Shown here one piece after another: positions 24,894-33,283 of a DNA stretch of 64,000 nucleotides. The DNA comes from a virus, in IMG/VR virus record IMGVR_UViG_3300048925_000651, positions 1-64,000 of that record; one strand, given 5' to 3'. The notes under the pieces are model-generated. The model did not search any database. It was not told the origin of the DNA and worked only from the letters and a program-made list of their open reading frames with translations. The translations under genes were made by a program, and so were the position numbers. Numbering within the stretch: the stretch's first letter is position 1; each line of letters opens with the position of its first letter.

Positions 24894-27507
24894 TGGTGGT
24901 CACTCCTTTGAGTCGGACGACATCGACGCCGCCTTCGGTCTTCCTGTCCACGCGACCCTGCGCGACGAGTTCTTGGATGAGGTCTTCGACTTCCCTGCGC
25001 CTGTTTTTGAACCTCGGGAGCCTGTGAATGGCGGCGAGGGGCATGAATCCGCCGGAGCCGATGACGGCCTGCTCGATCGCGTTCACCTCTCGGGTGCGAA
25101 GGGACTCGTCTGTCCACTCCACGAGGAGCATGATGTTGGTCGCCCACTCCTCCGCCTGCTCGATCGCGACGAGCATGTCGTCCATCGTGATGTTGAGGCG
25201 CCCCTCGCTGAGTGCGACGAGGGCGGCGCAGCGCATGGTGGTTTCCCGGAGGCGGCGGAAGGTCGGCTTAAGGCGGTCGACGTAGTGGGGCCTGCTGTTG
25301 GCCAGGGAGGTCAGCGCGCGCTTGAACTCGCCGTGACGGGCAATGACCTCGCGCGGGATGACCATGCGGTTCGGCTCGAGGGAGTCGGGGCGCGAGACGC
25401 GCTGCAGCGCGCTGGCGAACTCGCTGGCCCACTGCTGATACATCATCGAGCCGGATGCGACCGCTTCGGTGTCCTGGTCGAGCTCGCTGGCGTCGAGGTA
25501 GTCATCGTCGTCATCGTCCTCTGTGGGAAGCTCGCCAATCGCCCAGACGAAGCGGTTGAGGAAGCCGGACTCCCAGTCTTCCGGCGCCATCACATCGGTC
25601 ATGCCGCGGGGCGTCCCCATGAAGTGCGCCGTCATGAACGCGCGCGCGCTCTTGCCCGAGATGTCCTTCTTCGTGGCTCGGTAGACCGCGCCCACGTCGC
25701 CGTCATAGACATCGGTGATGATGCCGGGCATCTCCGAGTAGGGGCCCTGGATCTTCTTCCAGACCTGGATCTTGGTGTGCGCCTCGTCCATGTGGAACCA
25801 CGTTGGTTTGCGGTCCTTGGCGATCAGGGTCTCGACGAGCGACTCGGGCGTGTGGTTGCCGCCGATGTCGGGGGTCTCCTCGAGGAGGAAGTAGGCCTTG
25901 AAGATGTGCTTGGCGACCCGCAGGGCCTCGGTCTTGCCGGAGCCGGTGGTACCGACGATGCCTTGGTAGAGGTTCAGGGGGCGGTCATTCTGGCCGGGGC
26001 GCGGGAGGACCGCGGCGGGGCTGAAGATGACGGACAGCACGGTCCACCGGTTCATGCGGTAGTAGGGCAGGTTCACGGTGTCGAACGTCAGCCGCGCCCA
26101 GTCGATCATCCGGCTGCCGAACCAGTCGGCGGCCAGCGCGCGTGAGCGCTCAGCCTCCGTCATGAAGCTGACTCGCTCAGGGCCGGCGTAGTTCGGGCGC
26201 TCGTCGGCGGGTGCTGCGGCCACGGTGTCACCGGTGGAGGTTGCAGCCTCGCCGCGTGCCGCCTCGAGCTCACGCCAAAGCTGCTCGTAGGTGATGCACT
26301 TCGAATGCTCGTCGACGTACTGGATGCCGTCGAAGGTGATGCCAGCGAGGCGCGCTGCCGCGGAGTGCCAGACGATCGTCGCGGCCTCCTGGTCGGTGAA
26401 GCCCGATGCCAGGAGCGCCGCGAGCAGCTGACGCCTTCTCCCCCACAGGGCGGCGTCCGTGCCCGCATCGGGGCGCGTCGACCACACCTGATAGAACATC
26501 TCCGATCCGATCGAAGGGAAGCCCTTGTCGAGCGGGAAGCCGTTCCAGGGAAGGAGCTCTGGGAGGTCGGGCTCCGGCGGCGCCTCGTACTGCCCAGCCG
26601 TCTGCTTCTGCGCGGACTCCCACTGCTCGACGATCTTGTCGGTGCCCCAGGATGGGTAGGTGGGCACGTACTCGAGGAGCAGCTGGAGCGCCTGGTCGTC
26701 GTTCAGTGCGTAAGCGTTCGAGCGCGCGATCCGGGCGAGCCAGCATGCGGCCGCGAAGACGGTGTCGTGCCAGCCGGCGCCGGGAGCCCAGACCTCAGGG
26801 AGTCCCTGCAGGTTCGACACGATCGCGCGCAGCTTGCGCGCCTCCGTCGACGAGGCTACGTCCGGGATGTCACCGTCCCACTGCTGGCTCTGGTGCTCGT
26901 GCGAGTTGGGGTCGACGCGGAGGTAGTCGATCCACGCCTGCGGCAGGTACTCGAGGTCCGTGATGTGCGGCGGCTCTGTCATCGGCTCGCCGTCGGCGTC
27001 ATACCAGACGTACATCGCGCCGTCAGCGTCTGGGTTCACCGAAGGTGCTACCAGCGAGTACCGGTGACGGTACTGGATCACGTCGATGTCGGGCGCGGCC
27101 TTGCCGTCCAGGTCGACCGGCTCCGGGAGCAGGAAGAAGTGCTGTCGGCTCGGGCTGTCGGCGCCACGGCAGGTCGACGAGGGCGTGGCCGGCAGAGGGC
27201 CGAGCTTCGCCTCCAGCTCGGCGAGCTGCTCGGCGCCGTGCTTCGTGCCATAGTCGTCCACGTCGATGCGGACCTCGAGCGGGCCTGCGCGGAGGGCGGT
27301 GTTGGCGGTGCTCGGATCTTGCGTGTGCCATTCGTCAGTCTCGCGGTCGTACCAGCGGAAGCCGCTCTTGACCCACTCTGCGACCTTCTCGGGAGTGACG
27401 CTGCCCTGTGCGCCCGTCGCTCCGGCGGGGACCGGGCGCTTGCCCTTCACCGGGATGGGCAGGAACCCTCGCTCGAGGTAGAAGGGGGCGACGCTGGAGT
27501 ACGTCAT
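24886..27507 (-). CDS. prim-pol primase fused to P-loop ATPase/helicase
   Basis: 873 residues. Residues 5-200 are a bifunctional primase-polymerase domain with catalytic acidic cluster IDVDDYG (residues 81-87) and RQHFFLLP. A linker region follows. Residues about 470-790 are a DUF3987-like/helicase P-loop domain with Walker A GTTGSGKT at 519-526 and a Walker B-like WFHMDEAH. It should prime and help unwind phage DNA. No separate replicative polymerase is visible in the window. A degenerate operator copy lies 48 bases upstream of its ATG. Confidence 0.85.
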   Translation of the reverse strand: MTYSSVAPFYLERGFLPIPVKGKRPVPAGATGAQGSVTPEKVAEWVKSGFRWYDRETDEWHTQDPSTANTALRAGPLEVRIDVDDYGTKHGAEQLAELEAKLGPLPATPSSTCRGADSPSRQHFFLLPEPVDLDGKAAPDIDVIQYRHRYSLVAPSVNPDADGAMYVWYDADGEPMTEPPHITDLEYLPQAWIDYLRVDPNSHEHQSQQWDGDIPDVASSTEARKLRAIVSNLQGLPEVWAPGAGWHDTVFAAACWLARIARSNAYALNDDQALQLLLEYVPTYPSWGTDKIVEQWESAQKQTAGQYEAPPEPDLPELLPWNGFPLDKGFPSIGSEMFYQVWSTRPDAGTDAALWGRRRQLLAALLASGFTDQEAATIVWHSAAARLAGITFDGIQYVDEHSKCITYEQLWRELEAARGEAATSTGDTVAAAPADERPNYAGPERVSFMTEAERSRALAADWFGSRMIDWARLTFDTVNLPYYRMNRWTVLSVIFSPAAVLPRPGQNDRPLNLYQGIVGTTGSGKTEALRVAKHIFKAYFLLEETPDIGGNHTPESLVETLIAKDRKPTWFHMDEAHTKIQVWKKIQGPYSEMPGIITDVYDGDVGAVYRATKKDISGKSARAFMTAHFMGTPRGMTDVMAPEDWESGFLNRFVWAIGELPTEDDDDDDYLDASELDQDTEAVASGSMMYQQWASEFASALQRVSRPDSLEPNRMVIPREVIARHGEFKRALTSLANSRPHYVDRLKPTFRRLRETTMRCAALVALSEGRLNITMDDMLVAIEQAEEWATNIMLLVEWTDESLRTREVNAIEQAVIGSGGFMPLAAIHRLPRFKNRRREVEDLIQELVAQGRVDRKTEGGVDVVRLKGVTTNG

Positions 27508-27554
27508 GCGAGCGTCGTCTTCTGGTACTGCAAGAGGGTCGCGCTCCTTGTCGA

Positions 27555-27566
27555 TTAGCTGGATAT
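27555..27566. promoter_or_regulatory. dispersed 12-bp operator (degenerate)
   Basis: TTAGCTGGATAT, two mismatches from consensus, between the tRNA gene and the primase start. Confidence 0.45.
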
Positions 27567-27570
27567 CTGC

Positions 27571-27646
27571 TGGCTCCCCGGGCAGGACTCGAACCTGCGA
27601 CCAACGGCTTAACAGGCCGCCGCTCTGCCAACTGAGCTACCGGGGA
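27571..27646 (-). tRNA. tRNA-Asn (GTT)
   Basis: A 76-base cloverleaf with encoded CCA: acceptor TCCCCGG/CCGGGGA, D arm GTAGCTCAGTTGG, anticodon loop CTGTTAA with GTT at 27611-27613, and T arm GCAGG-TTCGAGT-CCTGC. It lies on the same strand as the replication operon and may be processed from its mRNA. Confidence 0.95.
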
Positions 27647-27680
27647 ATGTGGGCGGGGAGGGGGGCTCCCCGCCCGGGTC

Positions 27681-27833
27681 TTACTCGGCCGTGAACTCCA
27701 CCTCGTCGAGCGCCGTGAGGTACTCGAGGGCTTCATCCTGGCCTTCGGCGGTCAGGCCGCTCTCGTGGTCGGGATCGAAGTGGTCGTCGATGTCCGGGGT
27801 GTAGTAGCCCGTGACCTTGATCCGGCCAGCCAT
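27681..27833 (-). CDS. hypothetical acidic small protein
   Basis: 50 residues from ATG 27833, overlapping the SSB-like gene's stop. Very acidic (YTPDIDDHFDPDHESG...EALEYLTALDEVEFTAE). Such acidic small proteins often bind basic partners or mimic DNA, but nothing specific can be claimed. Confidence 0.65.
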   Translation of the reverse strand: MAGRIKVTGYYTPDIDDHFDPDHESGLTAEGQDEALEYLTALDEVEFTAE

Positions 27834-28630
27834 CAGAAGCCCGTCCCCGGCGCCGCAGCGGCCTGCTGCAGGTTCGAGTTGGCGGCGGGCTGCGCCCAGC
27901 TGGGCGCCGGCGTGCCGGCCGGGGCGGCACCACCCGGGGCCTGCGCCCACGTCGGCTGCGGCGCGCTGGCCTGAGCTCCGGCCGCCGGCGCGGCCTCGCC
28001 GGTCAGCTCGGCGATGTACGCCTTCGCCTCGTCGGAGGTGAACGGGTACTCGAGGATCAGATCGTTCGACGGCGTGAGCCAGGGCGCGACCGACTCACCC
28101 TCCTTGCGGCGGGGCGTCGTCTGCGGATCGCCGGCCTTGTTGAAGAAGTTCACCTCGTTGGAGCCGAGCGGGTTCCACTTGTCGGGTTCGATCGGGTCCG
28201 AGATGGTGCCGCCGAGGCGCTTGCCCATCATCTCGTTCACCTCGAGGAGCTTGCCTGCGACGAGGTCCTCCTCGCTCACGCCGATCGCGCCCCAGAAGTC
28301 GAAGTAGTTCTTGGCGGGCTTCCCCTTCGGTGCGCCATCCTTCGGCGCGAAGCGGGTGAAGAGGGGGATGCGCACCTGGAAGTACCGCTTGGCACCGGTC
28401 GGCGAGTCGTCGATGACCTGCAGCGCGACGCGCAGCACCTTCTTCTTGCCGTTGGGGCCGGCGCCGCCGAAGTCGGCCACCTCGACGCGCTTGTTGGGGT
28501 CGTCCTTCTTGAGGGGGACGATGACGAACTGGTACTCGCCCCTGGGCAGCGGCGGGAACTTGCCGTTGCCGGTCTGGGACTCGGCCAGCGCCTCGGCGGC
28601 GTACTGGTCCGTTTCGACTGCGAATGACAT
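27833..28630 (-). CDS. single-stranded DNA-binding-like protein
   Basis: 265 residues. A beta-rich N-terminal 200 residues with GEYQFVIVPLKKDD and RYFQVRIPLFTRFAP resembles phage OB-fold/DUF669-type SSB substitutes. The C-terminal 60 residues are Ala/Pro/Gln-rich and disordered, like SSB tails. It is located between Sak4-like and primase genes, fitting an ssDNA-binding role in replication or recombination. Assignment by composition and synteny. Confidence 0.6.
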   Translation of the reverse strand: MSFAVETDQYAAEALAESQTGNGKFPPLPRGEYQFVIVPLKKDDPNKRVEVADFGGAGPNGKKKVLRVALQVIDDSPTGAKRYFQVRIPLFTRFAPKDGAPKGKPAKNYFDFWGAIGVSEEDLVAGKLLEVNEMMGKRLGGTISDPIEPDKWNPLGSNEVNFFNKAGDPQTTPRRKEGESVAPWLTPSNDLILEYPFTSDEAKAYIAELTGEAAPAAGAQASAPQPTWAQAPGGAAPAGTPAPSWAQPAANSNLQQAAAAPGTGF

Positions 28631-28644
28631 GGAGTTGTCCTCTC

Positions 28645-29505
28645 TTAGGCCGCGGCCGCGGCGGGGGTGGTGAAGATGGATGCCGGGGGTGCGGCGGGAG
28701 TGGCGCTCGGGGTCGCGAGGTGCTCGTCGAGCTTCGCGTACAGGTCGAGCAGGGAGAAGTCGGTCATCCGGTTCTCGAGGAACTTGGAGTACCGGTTCTT
28801 GGTCACGTGGATGTCGGACTCGCCGAGGTTGGCGACCAGCTCCGTCTCATCGGACTCCCCCTTCTTCTGGAAGGAGAGGTGCGCGACGATCGAGGGAACG
28901 CTGGCGATCGAGTCCTTTGCGCCACCCTGGAGCTTGGGCACGAGCGAGACCGAGCCGGTCTCCTCGGTGGCGACGCGCTCGTGCAGGACGAAGATCGGTG
29001 TGATGTGCGGGGCACTGTGCAGCGCGCGGACGATGCGCATGGTCTCCTGGCCGACGATGCCCCACGCGGCCTGCGTGTCGATCTTGCCCTGCGAGTTGGT
29101 CGTGGTCGCCAACAGGTACTTGACCATCACTTCCTGGAACACGTTGAGCGTGTCGACGAGAACGAACTCGAAGCCGTAGTCGTTCACGGCCAGGTCATCG
29201 AGGATGGCCAGCGTGTTCCCATAGGCGTTGGCCGCGGTGGGGTTCACGTTGTTCGACTCGATGACGAGGCGACCCTCCCGGCGAGCCTGCAGGATCTCGT
29301 CGTCGTTGATGACGGACTCGGCGCCCTGGTCGATGTCCAGGAGCAGCACGCGGGGCTTGTTCGGCCGCTTGACCAGCTCGGCAGCCAGGCTGGTCTTGCG
29401 GGTGCCGGGGCGGCCGTAGAGCAGGATGCTCTTGGGGTAGCCGAAGCTGTCGGTCTCGCCGGCGACGGCGGAGAGCCACGGAGGAGTGGCGAAGGTGGTG
29501 TCCAT
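28645..29505 (-). CDS. RecA-like ATPase (Sak4-type annealing protein)
   Basis: 286 residues. Walker A GRPGTRKTS (residues 31-39), Walker B-like VLLLDIDQG and a second acidic strand EFVLVDTLN define a RecA/KaiC-type core without extra domains, as in Sak4 single-strand annealing proteins. A Pro/Ala-rich tail may contact SSB. It is partnered with adjacent SSB-like and Cas4-like exonuclease genes, the usual Sak4 recombination set. An operator lies 36 bases upstream. Confidence 0.8.
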   Translation of the reverse strand: MDTTFATPPWLSAVAGETDSFGYPKSILLYGRPGTRKTSLAAELVKRPNKPRVLLLDIDQGAESVINDDEILQARREGRLVIESNNVNPTAANAYGNTLAILDDLAVNDYGFEFVLVDTLNVFQEVMVKYLLATTTNSQGKIDTQAAWGIVGQETMRIVRALHSAPHITPIFVLHERVATEETGSVSLVPKLQGGAKDSIASVPSIVAHLSFQKKGESDETELVANLGESDIHVTKNRYSKFLENRMTDFSLLDLYAKLDEHLATPSATPAAPPASIFTTPAAAAA

Positions 29506-29541
29506 TTCTGTTCCTCTCTCGAACTGAAGTGTAGGTGGCGA

Positions 29542-29553
29542 TTAGCTAGATAA
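29542..29553. promoter_or_regulatory. dispersed 12-bp operator
   Basis: TTAGCTAGATAA between the Cas4-like stop and the start of the Sak4-like gene. Confidence 0.75.
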
Positions 29554-29561
29554 GGCGGGGT

Positions 29562-30548
29562 TCAGGCGCCGACGGGCGGCGCAACCTCGATGTCGGGGAT
29601 CTCGAGCCGCTCCTGCTCGAACGAGCAGGCGTAGCAGTCGGGGTGGCTGGCGAAGTCCACGAATGCGGCGCCGGCCTCGAGGCGGGCGTACGTGTCCGCG
29701 CCGCGGGCGATGAGCGCCAGCGCGTAGTCGTGGTTGTAGTCGAACGACAGCATCCAGACATCGCGGTTCTTCGTAGGGTCGTCGTAGCCGGCGGCGCCCG
29801 GGTCGTCGAAGTACCCGTTGCCGTCGCGGTTCAACCACGCGATGGTCCCACGGTGAGCGGGGCGGCCCTCGAGGAAGCGAGCGTGCATGTAGAGGGTCTG
29901 CTGGCCGAAGTAGCCGTCCATCTTGTAGACCATCTTGGCCATCTCAGCCTCGAACTGAGTGTGAGAGAGGCTCGCGACGGCATCGCCGCCGAGGTTCAGC
30001 TTGTAGCCGCCTCGGTAGGCCTTCGTGTCCTTCTGCTTCGCCCAGCGGCGCTCGGGGAGCCCTCGCTTCTCAGCGAGGAAGTCCTGGAGCAGAGCGCTCT
30101 TCTTGCGTGTCGACCCCTTCAGGTCGACGATCTGCCACGGCAGGTCGATGTCGATCGTTCCGTACACCGGGCCATAGCCGGGGATCTCGCAGATCAGCAC
30201 CCGGCGCTCGGAGCGCGTGCCGTGCGGCAGGCCGAAGGTGGCCTGGACGATGCGGGCGAACGCCTCACGCTCCTCCGGGCTCAGTTCGGTTTCGCCCTGC
30301 CAGGCGTTCACCTCGTTAATGCGGGACTCGATGAGTCCGTGCACCGCAGTCCCCCACTCTGCGCCGAACCACGGCCGGTCGGCCTGGGGGCTGGTTCGTT
30401 CGATGCCGCGCATCTTCATGGCGAGGCACCGGTCACAGCGATCGCAGAGATCGCTCGCACCGATTCTGGTCTGCAGCGTGCGCTCCGAAGGCTTGCGGAG
30501 CAGCTGCACCAGCGAGTACCGGAGCTCGTCGTCGCTCAGGATGTTCAT
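29562..30548 (-). CDS. Cas4-family PD-(D/E)XK exonuclease
   Basis: 328 residues. Motifs: N-terminal cysteines CDRCDRC (35-41), GTAVHGLIE (His70), GTIDI (Asp123) and QIVDLKGS (Asp132/Lys134), with a C-terminal CYAC pair. This is the Cas4/RecB-like nuclease plan with a cysteine cluster for iron-sulfur or zinc. No CRISPR array or other cas gene is in the window, so a recombination exonuclease is the sensible role. ATG 30548 is favoured over an upstream GTG because the preceding micro-ORF stops exactly over it. Confidence 0.85.
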   Translation of the reverse strand: MNILSDDELRYSLVQLLRKPSERTLQTRIGASDLCDRCDRCLAMKMRGIERTSPQADRPWFGAEWGTAVHGLIESRINEVNAWQGETELSPEEREAFARIVQATFGLPHGTRSERRVLICEIPGYGPVYGTIDIDLPWQIVDLKGSTRKKSALLQDFLAEKRGLPERRWAKQKDTKAYRGGYKLNLGGDAVASLSHTQFEAEMAKMVYKMDGYFGQQTLYMHARFLEGRPAHRGTIAWLNRDGNGYFDDPGAAGYDDPTKNRDVWMLSFDYNHDYALALIARGADTYARLEAGAAFVDFASHPDCYACSFEQERLEIPDIEVAPPVGA

Positions 30549-30670
30549 CGTGCTGCCCACCTCCTCACCTTGTACGGGTCGCGGCCCTTACGGGCGCTGG
30601 TCGGTTCAGTGCGGATCGGGCGCTTGGCGCCCTGCTCCTGCCTCCTTGGGAGACCACCTGCTCGTCGCAT
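30545..30670 (-). CDS. basic micro-protein coupled to Cas4-like gene
   Basis: 41 residues, strongly basic (MRRAGGLPRRQEQGAKRPIR...). ATG 30670 follows GGAGAAAAG. The stop overlaps the Cas4-like ATG (ATGA). It is the first gene after the operator-promoter at 30716-30745. Either a small nucleic-acid-binding protein or a leader controlling its neighbour. Confidence 0.6.
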   Translation of the reverse strand: MRRAGGLPRRQEQGAKRPIRTEPTSARKGRDPYKVRRWAAR

Positions 30671-30715
30671 CTTTTCTCCTTCGTTTCGTGATCTTCGCCC
30701 TGCGGCGATGACTCA

Positions 30716-30745
30716 ACGATAGCCGTATTTAGCTAGCTAATTCAA
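30716..30745 (-). promoter_or_regulatory. leftward promoter with operator in the spacer
   Basis: On the minus strand, -35 TTGAAT (30740-30745) is 18 bases from -10 TATCGT (30716-30721). The perfect palindrome TTAGCTAGCTAA occupies most of the spacer, a textbook repression arrangement. Confidence 0.7.
30729..30740. promoter_or_regulatory. dispersed 12-bp operator, perfect palindrome
   Basis: TTAGCTAGCTAA between -35 and -10 of the promoter for the recombination/replication operon. Confidence 0.8.
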
Positions 30746-30776
30746 GATGCGAGCACCGCTTAATTTGCGGCAGTTT

Positions 30777-31067
30777 CTATGCAGTGTGCCCCAGCTTCTC
30801 GAGCCAGTGGCGCTGCTTCCCCTTGTCCCAGGCGATGCCACCCTTGACTCCCCAGGCGGGCTTGTCGACGAGCGCCGAGCGCCGGCAGATATCCAGCAAA
30901 GGGCAGCCGGAGCACAGGGCCTTCGCCTCCTCTTCACCCGGCGGCTTGTCGTAGTCAACGTACAGGTCGAAGCGCTCGACACACTTCGGCTGCGGCTGCT
31001 TAGGATCCTTCTCGGCGAGGGCAAGCGCGACGCGAAGCTCGAAGGTGTCGCCGCGGTTGGTCCTCAC
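30777..31067 (-). CDS. whiB: WhiB-family iron-sulfur transcription factor
   Basis: 96 residues with the family's four cysteines: Cys29, Cys52, Cys55 and Cys61 (CSGCP..DIC), then GVKGGIAW in place of the usual GVWGG turn and a basic C-terminus for DNA or sigma-factor contact. WhiB-like proteins are restricted to Actinobacteria and their phages and act through the principal sigma factor. A phage copy may redirect host transcription or affect superinfection. Its start overlaps the upstream gene. Confidence 0.92.
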   Translation of the reverse strand: MRTNRGDTFELRVALALAEKDPKQPQPKCVERFDLYVDYDKPPGEEEAKALCSGCPLLDICRRSALVDKPAWGVKGGIAWDKGKQRHWLEKLGHTA

Positions 31068-31300
31068 AGCGCAGCCTCGAGCGTGCGGCGAGCGGACTCC
31101 ACCGCATCCCGCAACTGCGAGGGCTCGGCAAACTCGCCGTTGTCGAGCATGCCGATCGCATCACGCACCGCCTGGGTGCGCGCCTGCTCAGCCTCGTGGG
31201 CCTTGAAGGATGCGATGGCTTGCTCGTCGGTCTGCCCATAGCAGTCGCTCTCGCGGAATCGCAGGAAGCGTCGGATGATGTCGGTCGGGTCGTTCCCCAT
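31064..31300 (-). CDS. hypothetical helical protein
   Basis: 78 residues, helical (DPTDIIRRFLRFRESDCYGQTDEQAIASFKAHEAEQ kind of composition), single Cys. Its stop overlaps the WhiB start, so the two are co-translated; a partner role for WhiB is possible but unsupported otherwise. Confidence 0.65.
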   Translation of the reverse strand: MGNDPTDIIRRFLRFRESDCYGQTDEQAIASFKAHEAEQARTQAVRDAIGMLDNGEFAEPSQLRDAVESARRTLEAAL

Positions 31301-31354
31301 GGTGCCCTCTCTCGGCTGGAGCCGCGCAGTCTAGCTGCGAGGGCGCCAAGGGCG

Positions 31355-31777
31355 CTAGAGGACTCGACGGCCGTTCTTCGGTGCGAACTCTCGATGCAAC
31401 TCCAGAAGCCTCTCCGACGCCGCGATCTGCTTCCACACCGGGTTCCACTCGGCACTGAAGTTGGACCTGACCTCAAGCCTTCGCAGTCTCCTGCGCACCG
31501 CGTTGGCGCTGAAGGGGTGCAGATCTTCGGCGATCCACGTGGCCGGCAGCCCTTCCTTCCCTAGCTCCGCGAGGCGTTTGAGCGTCTGCTCACCCATCGG
31601 CTTCGACACCGCACCACTGCGCCTGCCGCGACGATGCAGTCGCTTCTGGAGCGTGTCGGATGTCCATGGCGTCCCCCGGCGGGTCTTGTGGCCGGCGAGG
31701 TTGAGTGCATACGCGGCCTCGCGGTAGCTACTGGTCGACCTGACGGCTTCGTCAATCGCCTGATCGAGATCTGTCAC
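31355..31777 (-). CDS. HTH protein with recombinase-like DNA-binding segments
   Basis: 140 residues from GTG 31777 behind GGGAGGGGAG. Residues 16-50 (SYREAAYALNLAGHKTRRGTPW...) resemble the DNA-binding part of serine recombinases and Hin-like HTHs. Residues 65-95 form a second HTH-like unit (LAELGKEGLPATWIAEDL). No catalytic domain is present. Likely a DNA-binding accessory protein. Confidence 0.6.
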   Translation of the reverse strand: MTDLDQAIDEAVRSTSSYREAAYALNLAGHKTRRGTPWTSDTLQKRLHRRGRRSGAVSKPMGEQTLKRLAELGKEGLPATWIAEDLHPFSANAVRRRLRRLEVRSNFSAEWNPVWKQIAASERLLELHREFAPKNGRRVL

Positions 31778-32121
31778 CACTCCCCTCCCTCCCGCCTGTT
31801 GCATCCCGGGGATGCGGCCATCGCGCGCATCCGCTCTGCCGACCGGGTGACGCCGTTGAGCATCACCCGCGACAGCTCCGGCAGATCGCTCACACGGGCC
31901 ACGTCGTGCAGGGCGCATTCGTCCGCACGCGCCTCGCGTTCGATCCGGTCAGCCGCTTCGCGCAGCGCTTCTGCCCGCACCTGCGCAAACCACCGGTCGT
32001 ACTCGCGGCCGCGCTCGTAGTAGACGCTCTTAAAGTCGATACCGTCGTCGGCCTGCTGGTAGGACTCCCGTACTTCGTCGTTGCTGGGGGTGTACGTTCG
32101 CAGCGATCGCTGGCCGCTCAT
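31774..32121 (-). CDS. hypothetical charged helical protein
   Basis: 115 residues. Charged helices (YERGREYDRWFAQVRAEALREAADRIEREAR) suggest a coiled coil. Overlaps both neighbours by four bases. Function unknown. Confidence 0.65.
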   Translation of the reverse strand: MSGQRSLRTYTPSNDEVRESYQQADDGIDFKSVYYERGREYDRWFAQVRAEALREAADRIEREARADECALHDVARVSDLPELSRVMLNGVTRSAERMRAMAASPGCNRREGGEW

Positions 32122-32369
32122 CGCTCCTCCGATCCGTTCAGGCCATGCTTGTCGGTGACGTGCTGAGACATCCGCTTCACGGTCTTACCTCGGCTGCCGT
32201 AGTCGCTCTCGTACCCGCACAGGTGGCAGTAGCCCTTGTACTCCCCGCCGAACTGCGAGTAGCGGATGCCGAAGTATCGGAACGACGGGCGGCGTGCGGG
32301 GCGACGGGGAAGGCGCACGGCCTCGTCCTCCATCTGCTCGCTCAGCGCTGCACCCTCGGTGTCGCTCAT
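32118..32369 (-). CDS. C2H2-like zinc-finger small protein
   Basis: 83 residues. GYCHLCGYESDYGSRGKTVKRMSQHVTDKHG has the CxxC-x12-17-HxxxxH arrangement of a classic zinc finger. The N-terminus is Arg-rich. Probably binds nucleic acid. Part of the overlapping gene train. Confidence 0.65.
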   Translation of the reverse strand: MSDTEGAALSEQMEDEAVRLPRRPARRPSFRYFGIRYSQFGGEYKGYCHLCGYESDYGSRGKTVKRMSQHVTDKHGLNGSEER

Positions 32370-32575
32370 CCCTGCTCACCCCCGGAGTGATATGGGCAAA
32401 GGTCGCGCCCATTCCGATAGACCCAGCCCGCTGCCCTGCCACCGTCCCGAGCGGCCTTCACGGTGGGGGTGTCTCCGATCGCACCGCCGCCCATGCCGTC
32501 GTGCCACTCGACGCACCCGGAACCGTCATCTTCGATACCGTCACACCAGATGGTGACCGCCTTCGTGTAGCTCAT
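32366..32575 (-). CDS. hypothetical Cys-containing small protein
   Basis: 69 residues. Pattern C...C..H (TIWCDGIEDDGSGCVEWHDG) plus a terminal CPYHSG suggests a zinc-bound fold, similar to small zinc-ribbon proteins common in actinophages. Overlaps at both ends. Confidence 0.6.
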   Translation of the reverse strand: MSYTKAVTIWCDGIEDDGSGCVEWHDGMGGGAIGDTPTVKAARDGGRAAGWVYRNGRDLCPYHSGGEQG

Positions 32576-33279
32576 CCCTGCTCACCCCCGGCCGTATCGC
32601 GCCACCGACGATCCGCGCTGGCGTGCAGCGGCTCTGGGTGGCCTTCAGCACCCCAGCATCGGCTGAAGCCGCGGCTCGAGGTGCACCATGCCTCCCCGTC
32701 CTTGCGCGGCCGCGGAGTGTCACGCGGGTTCTCGCTCACGCTCCACTCCCCAACCCGAGCAGCAGCCTCCACGGGCTCCGGCGCTCCCGCCTTCTTGCGA
32801 CGCAGCAGCACGACGATCGGGTCGTGTGAATACTGCCCGAGGTCGTGCTCCGCCACTTCACGGAAGCGATACCAATCACCGAGCGGGAACCACTGGCCGC
32901 TGGAGCCCTGGTAGCCGACTGCGTACTCCCACTGCTCCTCGGTGGGCGGGGACGGGCGACGGGTGCTCATCCAGGCGAGGATGCGGTCAGCCGCGTCGAA
33001 GTAACCCGACAGGTGCTCGACACCCTCGGATGTTGCGATACCCCACTCGCGATCGTCCAGGCCGGTCAGAATCTTCGCGACTGCTTCGCGGTCGTCGGTG
33101 GTGGGCGTCTCCCCCTCGAGCGCATACGCGCCGCCGGCGATGAAGGCGAGCCGAGCCGTCTCCTCGTAGCCGTAGGGGTCGGACTCCGCCTCTCCGGTCT
33201 CGCCGAAGGGGTCGTCGACGATGTGGTTGTGCGGGTGGCGGCGCTGTGCCTCAGCGATGATCTCGTCGTGTGTGCGCAT
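32572..33279 (-). CDS. hypothetical protein
   Basis: 235 residues. Segments ETARLAFIAGGAYALEG and TEEQWEYAVGYQGSSGQWFPLGDWYRFREV resemble small composite actinophage proteins assembled from short mobile modules. The C-terminal WCTSSRGFSRCWGAEGH holds two Cys and a His. It ends by overlapping the next gene and starts five bases after RtcB ends. Function unknown. Confidence 0.65.
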   Translation of the reverse strand: MRTHDEIIAEAQRRHPHNHIVDDPFGETGEAESDPYGYEETARLAFIAGGAYALEGETPTTDDREAVAKILTGLDDREWGIATSEGVEHLSGYFDAADRILAWMSTRRPSPPTEEQWEYAVGYQGSSGQWFPLGDWYRFREVAEHDLGQYSHDPIVVLLRRKKAGAPEPVEAAARVGEWSVSENPRDTPRPRKDGEAWCTSSRGFSRCWGAEGHPEPLHASADRRWRDTAGGEQG

Positions 33280-33283
33280 CTTG

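Noticed and set aside
24853-26145. Long plus-strand frame opposite the primase gene
   Set aside because: Shadow of the well-supported prim-pol/ATPase gene, with no plausible start context or domain.
29562-30548. CRISPR-Cas component (Cas4)
   Set aside because: No repeat-spacer array or other cas gene is visible; stand-alone Cas4-like nucleases are common in phage recombination modules.
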